Assembly (NCBI RefSeq): GCF_036417845.1
Contig: NC_089980.1
Coordinates: forward strand, 118,135,169 to 118,199,168
DNA length: 64,000 bases
Origin: Apteryx mantelli
Taxonomy: Eukaryota > Chordata > Aves > Apterygiformes > Apterygidae
Reading direction: 5' to 3'
A program made the position numbers and the translations under genes. The notes below the pieces were generated by a model. That model made no database searches. It saw only the letters and a program-made list of their open reading frames with translations, and was not told the origin of the DNA. Positions 48,465 to 58,539 of this stretch are shown piece after piece. Within the stretch, counting starts at the first letter, position 1. Each line of letters opens with the position of its first letter.

Positions 48465-49800
48465 GGTGAGAGCTTGTGGACAAGGAGAGAGCAGTGAATG
48501 TAATTTACCTCGACTTGAGCAATGCTTTTGAACTGTATTCCACAATATACTTGTATCCAAGGTCATACGTACACTGGGAGGACAACCAGATGGTTGAAAA
48601 TTCAGATTGTTCTGGATGTCTGGGCTTGGGGGTTGTGGTTATGGGTCAAACTCCACCTGGATGCCTGTGGCAGGTGGAGTTCCACAAGGGTCTGCCCTGA
48701 GACTTGTCCTGTTTTACATCCTCAAAGACCTGGATGGGGTGATGGTAATCAGGTTTGCAGATGACATCAAACTATGTGGACCTATTGATTGGACTCTTGA
48801 AGGCTGCCAAACAGAGGGGCCTAGGCAGTGGGAGGGCTGGAACAACAAGAACCTTATGAAATTCAACAAGGACAAATGCCAAGTCTTGCATCTGGGGAGG
48901 AGGAGCCACTGGCACCAGGGCCGGGGCCTGTCTGCCTGGGTGGCACCCCTGCTGAAGAGGCCCTGAGGGTCCTGGTGGGCAGTAAGCTGATCATGAGCCA
49001 GAAGTGTGCCCTTGTAATGGAGAAGGCCAACAGCATCCTGGGCTGTATTAGCAGGAGCACAAACAGCAGACTGAGGGAGTGGATAATCCCCCTTCCTTGG
49101 CACTTGTTAGATCACATCTGGAATACTGCATCCAGTTTTGGGTCTCCCAATACCAGAAAGACATTGATAAACTGAATTAAGTTCAGTGGAATGCCACCAG
49201 GTTGCCCACTGGTTGGGGTCTGGAGCGCTTGCCCTGCGAGGAGATGTTGAGGGAGCTGGGCTTGTACAGCCTGGAGAAGAGATGGCTTTGAGGAAACCTA
49301 ACAGTAGTGCTGCTCTGCCTATAAGGATGATAATGAGAAGACAGATCCAGGCTCTTCATACTGATCTATGGTGGGAGGACAAGTGACAACAGACATAAAC
49401 TGAAACAAGGCAATTTCTGTTGGGATATAAGGAAAAACCTTTTCACCATAAGGATCTTGCTGTCTACCAGGACCCCCAGATACTATTCAGCAGTGCTGCC
49501 TCCCTGGGCAGTCAGACCCCAGCCTATATTGTTTCCAGGGGCCCTTCCTTCCCAGGGGATGAGTTGGCATTTGTCCTTGCTGAATTTCATGAGGTTTTTG
49601 TTGCATTCCCGCACCCTGTCTGGGTTCTTCTGGTTGGCAGCCCTGAGCTCAAGCACAGAGACGTGTTGTCTCCATCCTCAGAGATTTTCAATACCAGACT
49701 GCATAAAATGATGCATAACCTGGTGTGATCCTGTAGCTTAGCCTGGTTTGGGCAGGAGCCTGGACTGGAGACTTCCACAGGTCCCTCCCTTCTTACCTGA
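48465..49800 (+). mobile_element. Decayed CR1 LINE (RT region to 3' end), sense
   Basis: Sense-strand CR1 reverse-transcriptase remnants appear in order. They are a YLDLSNAF motif A region (48503), a disrupted GVPQGS region (48670), the FADDIKL motif C with both aspartates kept (48753-48773), 'NLMKFNKDKCQVLHLG' (48850), a 'KANSILGC' block (49024) and 'EWIIPLPWHLLDHIWN' (49078). The 3' end follows as 'ggatataaggaaaaaccttt' (49424) and 'ttgggcaggagcctggactg' (49748). Many frameshifts and stops break the frame, so it is a dead, old copy. Between 49447 and 49650 the sequence instead matches CR1 in reverse orientation, and the sense 3' end resumes afterwards. Confidence 0.85.
49447..49650 (-). mobile_element. 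Antisense CR1 fragment nested in sense CR1
   Basis: Read on the minus strand, this piece contains the RT thumb-region signature (ctcatgaaattcagcaagga, i.e. LMKFSKDKC) and the later 'ggggtcctggtagac' block. These are the same landmarks found in sense orientation at 48853-48985. The surrounding sense element continues on both sides, so this is a nested insertion or local inversion-duplication. No target duplication was resolved and the boundaries are approximate. Confidence 0.7.
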
Positions 49801-50110
49801 ATGGTTCTGATTAGATTCTATGTCGTGCCTTTAACAACTGAAAAATAAGTAAGCCTAGATGGAATTACAGAGTTAGAACACTGTACTTCTCTTTCAGATA
49901 ATGTACTAATTAATGTAATAAAGTTGTATTTGGTCAGTGGAGAAAAAAAAGTCATGCCACATTAAGGCTCTTGCTGCTTCAAAGTTGCTGAAAATAAAAT
50001 AAATTTGGGCAGAATGAATGAAAATGTGGGAAAGTCGCAAAATAAAATGGCATAGCTGGCCATTAGTCCAGAAATACCACATTAAATGTGTATTATTAGA
50101 TTTTTGGCAG

Positions 50111-50193
50111 GGGAGAGGGGGAGCGAGTAGGTTTTAGAGATTCTAATTCTAGATGTGAACCATCAGAACACTGATCCTGACTTGCTGAGAATG
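50111..50193 (+). repeat. Dispersed repeat copy A
   Basis: It shares 'gagggg', 'ggttttagag..ttcta.tt.tagatg' and the exact 'cctgacttgctgagaatg' with 52018-52091, in the same orientation and order. The family is unknown. Copy A has about 10 extra bases in the middle. Confidence 0.65.
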
Positions 50194-52017
50194 TATTATT
50201 ATACAGAAATGAAGAATATTTTATCTTCCTAATACAAAGATCTAACTTTATCAGTATATATTAATGGGATGAAAGAAAGTAATTTTTAGGAGACTTTTGA
50301 GAGCTGATGTTATGCTTTTACAGGTTTTTCTTTTTTCTATAACATGTAATGTATGATGCTATTCTACATAATTCATTTATTAAAACCTTGAAAATGCCAG
50401 CATTCTGTACTGAATTTATTACAACTTATAGTAAGCAAAATTTATTAAAGAAGTATTACTGGGGATAGGCAGAACTACATTTCAAATTCAAACCCAGCTT
50501 TACTGTTACTGTTTTTAACTACTTAATATCAGATCTTTTAAATTGGTGGATGATATATGTGTAGTGCTGTCCAAGATTTTCATCATCATAAAAGTACTCA
50601 TATCATGACCCAGCTGAATATAAGTCGGAAAGCTCAGCTTTTTTTTTTTTTTTAATCAGGACAGAAAAACAACAACAAACCTGATTCATGAACGTGGAGA
50701 AAAATTATATGCATTAAAAAAGATGAAAATTAATTGACTTAAATATGAAAAGGTGTGGAAGGAAAGAAAAGGAGTGAGCAAAATGCAGTCAAGAAATAGT
50801 AGGAAAAACAAGAAGTGAGACATATGTTAGTATTTTCAGCAAAACATTTTTTTTTTCTTCTGCAAATGTGGTCTGAATTCATTTGTAGATATAACTGAAT
50901 TATATTACTTATCTCAAGCAGCAAAATACAAAACAAATCTCTTAGCTTTATGAAATGCTGGATAGAAATCAAATAGAGTAAATAATGTCAGGAGTTACTT
51001 CACAACATTAACAACTAAAGCTTAATTATTTCTTGTCTCATTTCCATTCTTTTAATGCATGTCATTCCACGAGGATTAATACACTTCTGTGACATTTACT
51101 CTAGATCCATTGGATGCTGTGCAAATAATATGTAATTCCCTGGGACACATTAACTTCAGTGAGATTGCACAGTTTGTAAGTCAGTACAGTATTTGTACTA
51201 TTTCAGTATGGATTTTTTAAACTAATTATCTGAGAGTTATGCCTGTGTCTTATTTTCCCTTGTGTATGAGTGTGCATGTGCATATTTTGTTTCTTTCCTG
51301 CTTGTCTTACTATTCAGTAGTTCTGGAGAGTTACAGAGCCAGATTGTACTTTGCATTTATAAAGAACTTAAGTGAAGAAATTGAGGTCCGATATCATGTT
51401 CTGCTCCCTGAAGCATAGATTTCATTTGTGATGCATATGAAGGCTGCATGTAAATATCTTGAAGAAATGTGTGGAACCAGTTTATTTTTTGTGCTATTTA
51501 GTCCAAAGTATAGAATTAAATAAAGAAAACAAAATTTAAAATGTTACTTTTTAAAAAAATGTTGTGCAGTTCATATTTTTGCTTGAAATTACCTATGATT
51601 TTGGAAAGGAAAAATAAAATACATCTTTTATTGTTACAAATGATAATTAATACCTAGCACATCTGGAGGTTTTATTTTGATTGGATACTAGTTTTATGAA
51701 ACTGATTAGTTCCATATATATTATGAAATATATAGTGAAAAGTTATTTGCGATCACTATTTTTCATTAATCAGTAAATAAACCAACCAAACAAAAAAATC
51801 TTGACTCTTTCACAGGCCTGTTTTAAATGTTCTGTGAAGTGCTTATCTTTTGTAAATCCTATCAAATAAATATCGGTTGATCTTAACTTTTTTAGTATGG
51901 TTTTAGGATTTCCTATTTGCAATTGCCTTCAGGAACTCCTTTGTTATTTTAATATTTTTGGTTCTCTCTGTATCAGGAAGAATGATACTGCTGTTTAGTT
52001 TTTGTTTTTTTTCGGGG

Positions 52018-52091
52018 GGGGGGGATGAGGGGACGGGGTTTTAGAGCTTCTACTTGTAGATGAGAATGCTGGTCCTGACTTGCTGAGAATG
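52018..52091 (+). repeat. Dispersed repeat copy B
   Basis: It is the partner of 50111-50193, lying about 1.9 kb downstream and 200 bp before the 12-bp satellite array. Confidence 0.65.
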
Positions 52092-52297
52092 GCACTGGCA
52101 TGAGGTTCAGATCAGACTCTCTGACCTACTCAGTTGAGCCTTGCATTCTCCTAACCTGGTGTGTAAAATTCAGCATATGTACAAATGTTGTTTCTTACTA
52201 ACATTTCTCTAACTTTGTGTAACAGCTAGTGATTTTTCTAAACTCACTATGGAGGATACAGGCTCATACTCCAAGTTAGGCTTTTCAGCTAGTCTTC

Positions 52298-53407
52298 TTT
52301 TCTTCTCTCTTTTCTTCTCTCTTTTCTTCTCTCTTTTCTTCTCTCTTTTCTTCTCTCTTTTCTTCTCTCTTTTCTTCTCTCTTTTCTTCTCTCTTTTCTT
52401 CTCTCTTTTCTTCTCTCTTTTCTTCTCTCTTTTCTTCTCTCTTTTCTTCTCTCTTTTCTTCTCTCTTTTCTTCTCTCTTTTCTTCTCTCTTTTCTTCTCT
52501 CTTTTCTTCTCTCTTTTCTTCTCTCTTTTCTTCTCTCTTTTCTTCTCTCTTTTCTTCTCTCTTTTCTTCTCTCTTTTCTTCTCTCTTTTCTTCTCTCTTT
52601 TCTTCTCTCTTTTCTTCTCTCTTTTCTTCTCTCTTTTCTTCTCTCTTTTCTTCTCTCTTTTCTTCTCTCTTTTCTTCTCTCTTTTCTTCTCTCTTTTCTT
52701 CTCTCTTTTCTTCTCTCTTTTCTTCTCTCTTTTCTTCTCTCTTTTCTTCTCTCTTTTCTTCTCTCTTTTCTTCTCTCTTTTCTTCTCTCTTTTCTTCTCT
52801 CTTTTCTTCTCTCTTTTCTTCTCTCTTTTCTTCTCTCTTTTCTTCTCTCTTTTCTTCTCTCTTTTCTTCTCTCTTTTCTTCTCTCTTTTCTTCTCTCTTT
52901 TCTTCTCTCTTTTCTTCTCTCTTTTCTTCTCTCTTTTCTTCTCTCTTTTCTTCTCTCTTTTCTTCTCTCTTTTCTTCTCTCTTTTCTTCTCTCTTTTCTT
53001 CTCTCTTTTCTTCTCTCTTTTCTTCTCTCTTTTCTTCTCTCTTTTCTTCTCTCTTTTCTTCTCTCTTTTCTTCTCTCTTTTCTTCTCTCTTTTCTTCTCT
53101 CTTTTCTTCTCTCTTTTCTTCTCTCTTTTCTTCTCTCTTTTCTTCTCTCTTTTCTTCTCTCTTTTCTTCTCTCTTTTCTTCTCTCTTTTCTTCTCTCTTT
53201 TCTTCTCTCTTTTCTTCTCTCTTTTCTTCTCTCTTTTCTTCTCTCTTTTCTTCTCTCTTTTCTTCTCTCTTTTCTTCTCTCTTTTCTTCTCTCTTTTCTT
53301 CTCTCTTTTCTTCTCTCTTTTCTTCTCTCTTTTCTTCTCTCTTTTCTTCTCTCTTTTCTTCTCTCTTTTCTTCTCTCTTTTCTTCTCTCTTTTCTTCTCT
53401 CTTTTCT
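52298..53407. repeat. 1.1-kb pure 12-bp polypyrimidine minisatellite, about 92.5 units
   Basis: The unit TTTTCTTCTCTC is repeated head to tail for 1,110 bp. I saw no base difference in any unit: eighteen consecutive 60-bp rows are identical. The + strand is all C/T and the - strand all A/G. Because 12 is a multiple of 3 and no stop can arise, all six frames are open (for example Phe-Phe-Ser-Leu repeats on + and Lys-Arg-Glu-Lys repeats on -). The roughly 400-codon open frames are therefore artefacts unless shown otherwise. The array starts 8 bp after 'cagctag' and ends in 'tcattatttg'. Perfect purity implies very recent expansion or assembly extrapolation. Confidence 0.98.
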
Positions 53408-53834
53408 CATTATTTGTTTGAAAGGGCTTGGAAAATGAAACAGTTCTTCCCATACTGTCCCTCCATCATCCATACTTTCAGTCAAACCTTTTGCGCTGTG
53501 GAACTTCCAAGATTAGGTTCTCCCATAGCATGTGCATTTTTAATGCTGCATGAGAAGCTTAACGCTGCCTCTATATCCTTGAGTATTAGATGAAGTACTT
53601 CTATGTTGGGCACCAGAAAATGGAGCTTTGCACAAATGAACATTTTTGTAACTGCAATCAGAAATTTGTTCAGCCAGTGTCCAAGAGTGCTGGAAGCCTA
53701 TTTACTAATATCAAAATTAGCACCTTCCAAACTCCATTAAAAGCAGATTTTAGCTTAGATTCAATATATATTTTGATTCATAGATTTGAAAATGGTAGCT
53801 GTGTATATATTCACAGATTTTTTTTATTCTGCAG

Positions 53835-53869
53835 CAAATCAAACACTTTCAGATATTGCATTAAGGGAA
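53835..53869 (+). other. Candidate 35-nt exon next to CR1 insertion
   Basis: A strong acceptor (gattttttttattctgcag) is followed by 35 nt and a strong donor, AGGGAA|GTAAGTACC. In the frame ending at phase 0 it reads [11 protein letters not shown] after two leading bases. This end phase matches the phase-0 start of the next candidate at 58396. The CR1 element begins within about 20 bp of the donor, so if the exon is real the retrotransposon landed just inside the intron. The segment is very short and no protein family is recognised. Confidence 0.25.
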
Positions 53870-53877
53870 GTAAGTAC

Positions 53878-56681
53878 CCCTCCTGGGAAACCTGCATGCT
53901 CGATCACCTCCCTGAAATGCCTGTACACCAATGCACGCAGCATGGGGAACAAACAGGAAGAACTAGAGATCTGTGTGCAGTCGCAGGGCCATGATCTCAT
54001 TGCCATTCCAGAGACATGGTGGGATAGCTCGCATGACTGGAGTGCTGTCATGGATGGCTACGTGCTTTTTAGGAAAGACAGGCCAGGAAAGGGAGGTGGT
54101 GGAGTTGCTCTTTATGTGAGAGAGCAACTGGAATGTATTGAGCTGTGCCTAGGGGTGGATGAAGAGCGAGTCGAGAGCTTATGGGTAAGGATCAAAGGGC
54201 AGGCTAGCATGGGTGACACTGTTGTGGGTGTTTACTACAGGCCACGTGATCAGGAAGAGAAAGTCGATGAGGCCTTCTACAGACAGCTGGAAGTAGCCTC
54301 ACGATCCCAGGCCCTGGTTCTCATGGGGGACTTCAACCACCCTGATATCTGCTGGAAAGACAACACAGCTAGGCACAAACAGTCCCGGAGGTTCCTGCAG
54401 AGCATTGGTGACAACTTCTTGACACAGGTGGTGGAGAAGCCAACAAGGAGAGGTGTGCTGCTGGACCTCGTACTAACAAACAAAGAAGGACTGGTGGAAG
54501 ATGTGAAGGTCGGGGGCAGCCTTGGCTGCAGTGACCATGAGATGGTGGAGTTCAGGATCCTGCGAGGAAGAGGCAGGGCACCAAGTAAGATCGCAACCCT
54601 GGACTTCAGGAGAGCAAACTTTGGCCTCTTCAGGGACCTTCTTGGAGGAATCCCATGGGTGAGGGCCCTAGAAGGAAGGGGGGTCCAAGAGAGCTGGTTA
54701 ATATTCAAACATCACCTCCTCCAGGCTCAAGAGCAGTGCATCCCTGTAGGTAGGAAGTCAAGCAAAGGAGGCAGGAGACCTGCATGGATGAGCAAGGAGC
54801 TCCTGGCAAAACTCAAGCAGAAGAAGGAAGTCTACAGAAAGTGGAAAGGGGGACAGGCCACTTGGGAGGAATATAGGAACGTTGTCAGAGTATGCAGGGA
54901 TGCAACGAGGAAGGCTAAGGCCCGTTTGGAATTAAATCTGGCTAGAGATGTCAAGGACAGCAAGAAGGGCTTCTTCAAATACATCAGTAGCAAGAGGAAG
55001 ACTAGGGAAAATGTGGGGCCTTTGCTGAATGGGGTGGGTGCCCTGGTGACGAAGGATGCAGAGAAGGCAGAGTTACTGAATGCCTTCTTTGCTTCAGTCT
55101 TTACTGCTCAGGCCAGCCCTCAGGAACTCCAGACCCTGGAGGCAAGAGAGAGAGTCTGGAGGAAGGAAGACTTTCCCTTGGTGGAGGAGGAGTGGGTTAG
55201 AGATCATTTAAGCAAACCTGACACCCACAAATCCATGGGCCCTGATGGGATGCACCCACGAGTGCTGAGGGAGCTGGCGGATGTCACTGCTAAGCCACTC
55301 TCCATCATCTTTGAAAGGTCCTGGAGAACAGGAGAGGTGCCTGAAGACTGAAAGAAAGCCAATGTCACCCCAGTCTTCCAAAAGGGCAAGAAGGAGGACC
55401 CAGGGAGCTCCAGGCCAGTCAGCCTCACCTCCATCCCTGGAAAGGTGATGGAGCAGCTCATCCTGGAGGCCATCTCCAAGCATGTGGAGGACAAGAAGGT
55501 GATCAGGAGTAGTCAGCATGGCTTCACCAAGGGGAAATCATGCTTAACCAATCTGATAGCCTTCTCTGATGGAATGACTGGCTGGGTAGATGAGGGGAGA
55601 GCAGTGGCTGTTGTCTACCTAGACTTCAGCAAGGCTTTCCACACTGTCTCCCATAGCATCCTCATAGACAAGCTCAGGAAGTGTGGGTTAGATGAGTGGA
55701 CAGTGAGGTGGATTAAGAACTGGCTGAATGGCAGAGCTCAGAGGGTTGTGGTCAGTGGCACAGAGTCTAGTTGGAGGCCTGTAGCTAGCGGTGTCCCCCA
55801 GGGGTCAGTCCTGGGTCCAGTCTTGTTCAACTTCTTCATCAATGACCTGGATGAAGGGACAGAGGGCACCCTCAGCAAGTTTGCTGACGAAACAAACCTG
55901 GGAGGAGTGGCTGATACACCAGAGGGCTGTGCTACCATTCAGAGAGACCTGGACAGGCTGGAGAGGTGGGCGGAGAGGAACCTCCTGAAGTTCAACAAAG
56001 GCAAGTGCAGGGTCCTGCACCTGGGGAGGAACAACCCCATGCACCAGGACAGGTTGGGGGTTGACCTGCTGGAAAGCAGCTCTGCGGAGAAGGACCTGGG
56101 AGTGCTGGTGGACACCAAGTTAAGCATGAGGCAGCAATGTGCCCTTGTGGCCAAGAAGGCCAATGGTCTCCTGGGGTGCATCAGGAAGAGTGTTGCCAGC
56201 GTGGAGGGAGGTGATCCTGCCTCTCTACTCAGCCCTGGTGAGGCCACATCTGGAGTACTGAGTCCAGTTCTGGGCTCCCCAGTACAAGAGGGATGTGGCA
56301 CTACTGGAGAGAGTCCAGCAAAGGGCTACAAAGATGATTAGGGGACTGGAGCATCTCTCTTATGAGGAAAGGCTGAGAGAGCTGGGCCTGTTTAGCCTGG
56401 AGAAGAGAAGGCTGAGAGGAGATCTTATCAATGTGTATAAGTATCTGAAGGGAGGGTGTCGAGAGGATGGGACCAGACTCTTTTCAGTGGTGCCCAGTGA
56501 CAGGACGCGAGGCAACGGGCACAAACTGAAACACAGACAGTTCCATCTGAACATGAGGAAAAACTTCTTCACTGTGAGGGTGACAGAGCACTGGAACAGG
56601 TTGCCCAGAGAGGTTGTGGAGTCTCCTTCTCTGGAGATACTCAAAACGCGCCTGGATGCAATCCTGTGCAATGTGCTCTAG
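53878..56681 (+). pseudogene. CR1 ORF2 pseudogene (endonuclease-reverse transcriptase)
   Basis: The intact protein nicks target DNA and copies the element's RNA there. The apurinic-type endonuclease is recognisable by [10 protein letters not shown] (Glu at 54011), a [11 protein letters not shown] loop, [10 protein letters not shown] (Asp at 54329) and CSDHEMVEF (Ser-Asp-His at 54530-54538). The reverse transcriptase follows with YLDFSKAF (55617), [10 protein letters not shown] (55792) and motif C near 55880. Lesions: (1) TGA at 55349-55351 within EDW-KKAN, probably from a Trp codon, with the same frame continuing; (2) a net loss of about two bases near 56195-56203 that shifts frame; (3) TGA at 56259-56261 in the later frame; (4) motif C reads FADE instead of FADD, losing a catalytic aspartate. 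The motif A tail also reads AFH rather than AFD. The C-terminal part is open again at 56295-56681, ending DAILCNVL. It cannot encode a working enzyme. Confidence 0.95.
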
Positions 56682-56761
56682 GTGACCCTGCTTGAGCAGG
56701 GGGTTTGGACTAGATGATCTGCAGAGGTCCCTTCCAACCTCAGCGATTCTGTGATTCTGTG
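53878..56761 (+). mobile_element. Long CR1 LINE, 5'-truncated
   Basis: A 2.9-kb CR1 non-LTR retrotransposon. It runs from the start of the endonuclease region (conserved [15 protein letters not shown] at about 53912) through the reverse transcriptase to a typical 3' UTR: 'cttgagcagg', 'ctagatgatctgcagaggtc', 'cttccaacct' and two ATTCTGTG octamers at 56746-56761. The first ORF and promoter of a complete CR1 (about 4.5 kb) are absent, which is the usual result of incomplete target-primed reverse transcription. CR1 generally gives no long target duplication. Here only 'aagt.aag' is shared between the flanks (53869 and 56762). This subfamily is the same as the inverted copy at 59.2 kb. Confidence 0.97.
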
Positions 56762-58390
56762 AAGTCAAAGCAATTTTTTTTTTCACCAGTTTATTTTACC
56801 TAATAAGTTACTTCAGGTTCGTTAATATAGTGCAGACAATGTCACAAATCTTTTATATTTTGGCTATTGCGTGGACCTTCTTCACTGTAATTTATAGTAA
56901 CTGGGTTATTGAATGGCTATAATAGATATCAAGAAGTAAAGTAATAGATATAGGCAGAGTAATTTCATGCTTTTCAGATGAGATTATATTACATTTAGGC
57001 TAGGTCACAAATGACTCTGTGACTTCACCAATTTTAATTAACTTTAATATCTAAGAAGAAAAAAGAACCTTGCAAATTGTCAGTCTTTATAACTTTGCTT
57101 GTTATTTTAACAGTTAGTAGTTTCCTATGAAAAGATTTTATCTTTTAATTTTTTTGACTTATTTCCTTTTCATGGTCTCTTCAAAATGCTTCTCTGATAA
57201 ACTGAACTGTCCTTGAAACTGAAAAAGGTGATCTGTTGGACCAGGTTTGATTCTCTACCAAGACTGATTCTTTGCCAAGCTGCCAATCATCTTTTTGTTT
57301 GTGAGGAGTCTGCTATTGAAGCCTTGATGCAGGTATCTCTGCCTTTTGTCTATGAAAGCCATTGAGTGTGTGGCCCAAGGTCTGTGTAATAAAAGTCAAG
57401 AGTTTAGGGTTATTTATCAGTCCTAGTGTTGCCTCTCCTAAGCCTTGCTAAGGCAGTGCTTGCAAGGTAGGCAGTGCACGATTGCCACTGCCGTAGTCAC
57501 TTCTTTTCTGGTTACGGTCCCAGCTAATTTCTTTCCCTCTGTATTAACATATGCATACCACTAAACTTAGTACTAAGTAGTACTTACTTTGATTCTACTA
57601 GATTTTTATATTGTTTACCTAAATCACTGAAGCATACAGGAAACATCTTCCCAGCGTGGCAGAACTCTGCTTAGGACCTCGTTTAAACGGGGTCTGGCCC
57701 ATACTGCAACGTTGGAGTCGGGCAGAAGGAGGTTAGCACGCTTCTAGCGAAACAGCTTAATTTTCACAACCAGGAGGTCATTGTGGGCAGAACTTATTTT
57801 AAAGTTCAGAGAAAAAAAGAACAGAATGTAAAATCTCAGTTCTAATGTAACACTTTGGAAAGGGCTTATTTCTTTAAAAACAGAGGCATTTTGGTGGCAG
57901 GGGTCAAGGGTCCTTCCCTTCGGCAGCTGCCCACTCCTGCTGCTGCCCGACACGGGGTTTTTGCTGCACAGCGACGCGCGGTGGCACCTGGCCTGCTTCC
58001 CCGGCTGAAGCTGTTGCCCAAGGCCATGTTTACTCCCGTACCAGCTGGTGTTTTTCCTCAGATAAGGTACGGAGTGGAGTAAACGGCATACAAACAGGAT
58101 TGATCTTGTTTACATGTAGAGCAAATATATGCAAAAAAATATAACTGAAGTGATGTTATTTTCTGCCCCAAACCATATTATAGATGTTCTCTGAAGTTAT
58201 GAATTTCAAAATAGTAAGGAAAGAAAGGAAGGTTTACAAAGAAAAGCCTTAATAAATCCACTGCCAGTCTAGTAATCTTTGAGGAGGCTGTTTACAATAG
58301 CACTTTGCCTGTTCATTATTACTGACTGAACAGAATAATGCAGATTGTAATAACAAGTAATTTTTGTAATCTAATCAAACTACTTCATTT
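56762..58390. other. AT-rich spacer with a CpG-dense patch near 57850-58090
   Basis: It is mostly AT-rich, with no gene supported. A patch at 57895-58080 is clearly GC-richer with clustered CpGs (cgacacgg, cgacgcgcgg, ccccggc). It ends with a pyrimidine tract and 'cagataaggtacgg', and is spanned by a 75-codon open frame (57855-58082) with no recognised product. It might be a minor promoter or exon, or a relic element. Confidence 0.45.
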
Positions 58391-58395
58391 TTAGA

Positions 58396-58536
58396 ATGTC
58401 TCTCTCCTGAAATTTATGGACAACCCATTACCGTTTTGGCAAGACAGATTTATTATTTCTGGCTCCTCTGATAGGTGTCATGTTTCAAGTGATAATGAGT
58501 CTGTAACTTCACTAGGCAGTTTGTTTAATGATCTGG
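58396..58536 (+). other. Candidate 141-nt coding exon, unidentified protein
   Basis: This is the best splice-bounded open segment in the window. The acceptor 'actacttcatttttag' ends at 58395 and the donor GATCTG|GTGAGTAA follows 58536. Exactly 47 codons are open with phase 0 at both ends. The peptide has mixed, non-repetitive composition: NVSLLKFMDNPLPFW at the start, then a serine/acid-rich stretch (SSDNESVTSLGSLFNDL) typical of a regulatory, partly disordered region. The other two frames contain stops. The start phase agrees with the candidate at 53835-53869, and the segment lies 27 kb downstream of the CpG island on the strand that would fit a gene starting there. Against it, I recognise no family, and a convincing in-frame next exon was not identified. 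An open stretch of 47 codons alone is not rare. Confidence 0.4.
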
Positions 58537-58539
58537 TGA

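Larger units (their letters stand above)
49801..52297. other. AT-rich non-coding sequence
   Basis: No gene seen. It contains a dispersed direct-repeat pair (about 50111-50193 and 52018-52091) and a G-run near 52015-52024. Confidence 0.55.

Noticed and set aside
48129-49728. Several 60-130 codon frames around 48-49.7 kb
   Set aside because: They are pieces of the decayed, frameshifted CR1 and its nested antisense segment, not independent genes.
52209-53485. Open frames of about 400 codons encoding Lys-Arg-Glu or Phe-Ser-Leu repeats
   Set aside because: They are the translation of the 12-bp array, which cannot contain stop codons in any frame. There is no start or flanking exon evidence.
53839-56786. 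Antisense open frames of 66-143 codons over the CR1 element
   Set aside because: They are shadows of the CR1 ORF2 reading frame on the opposite strand.
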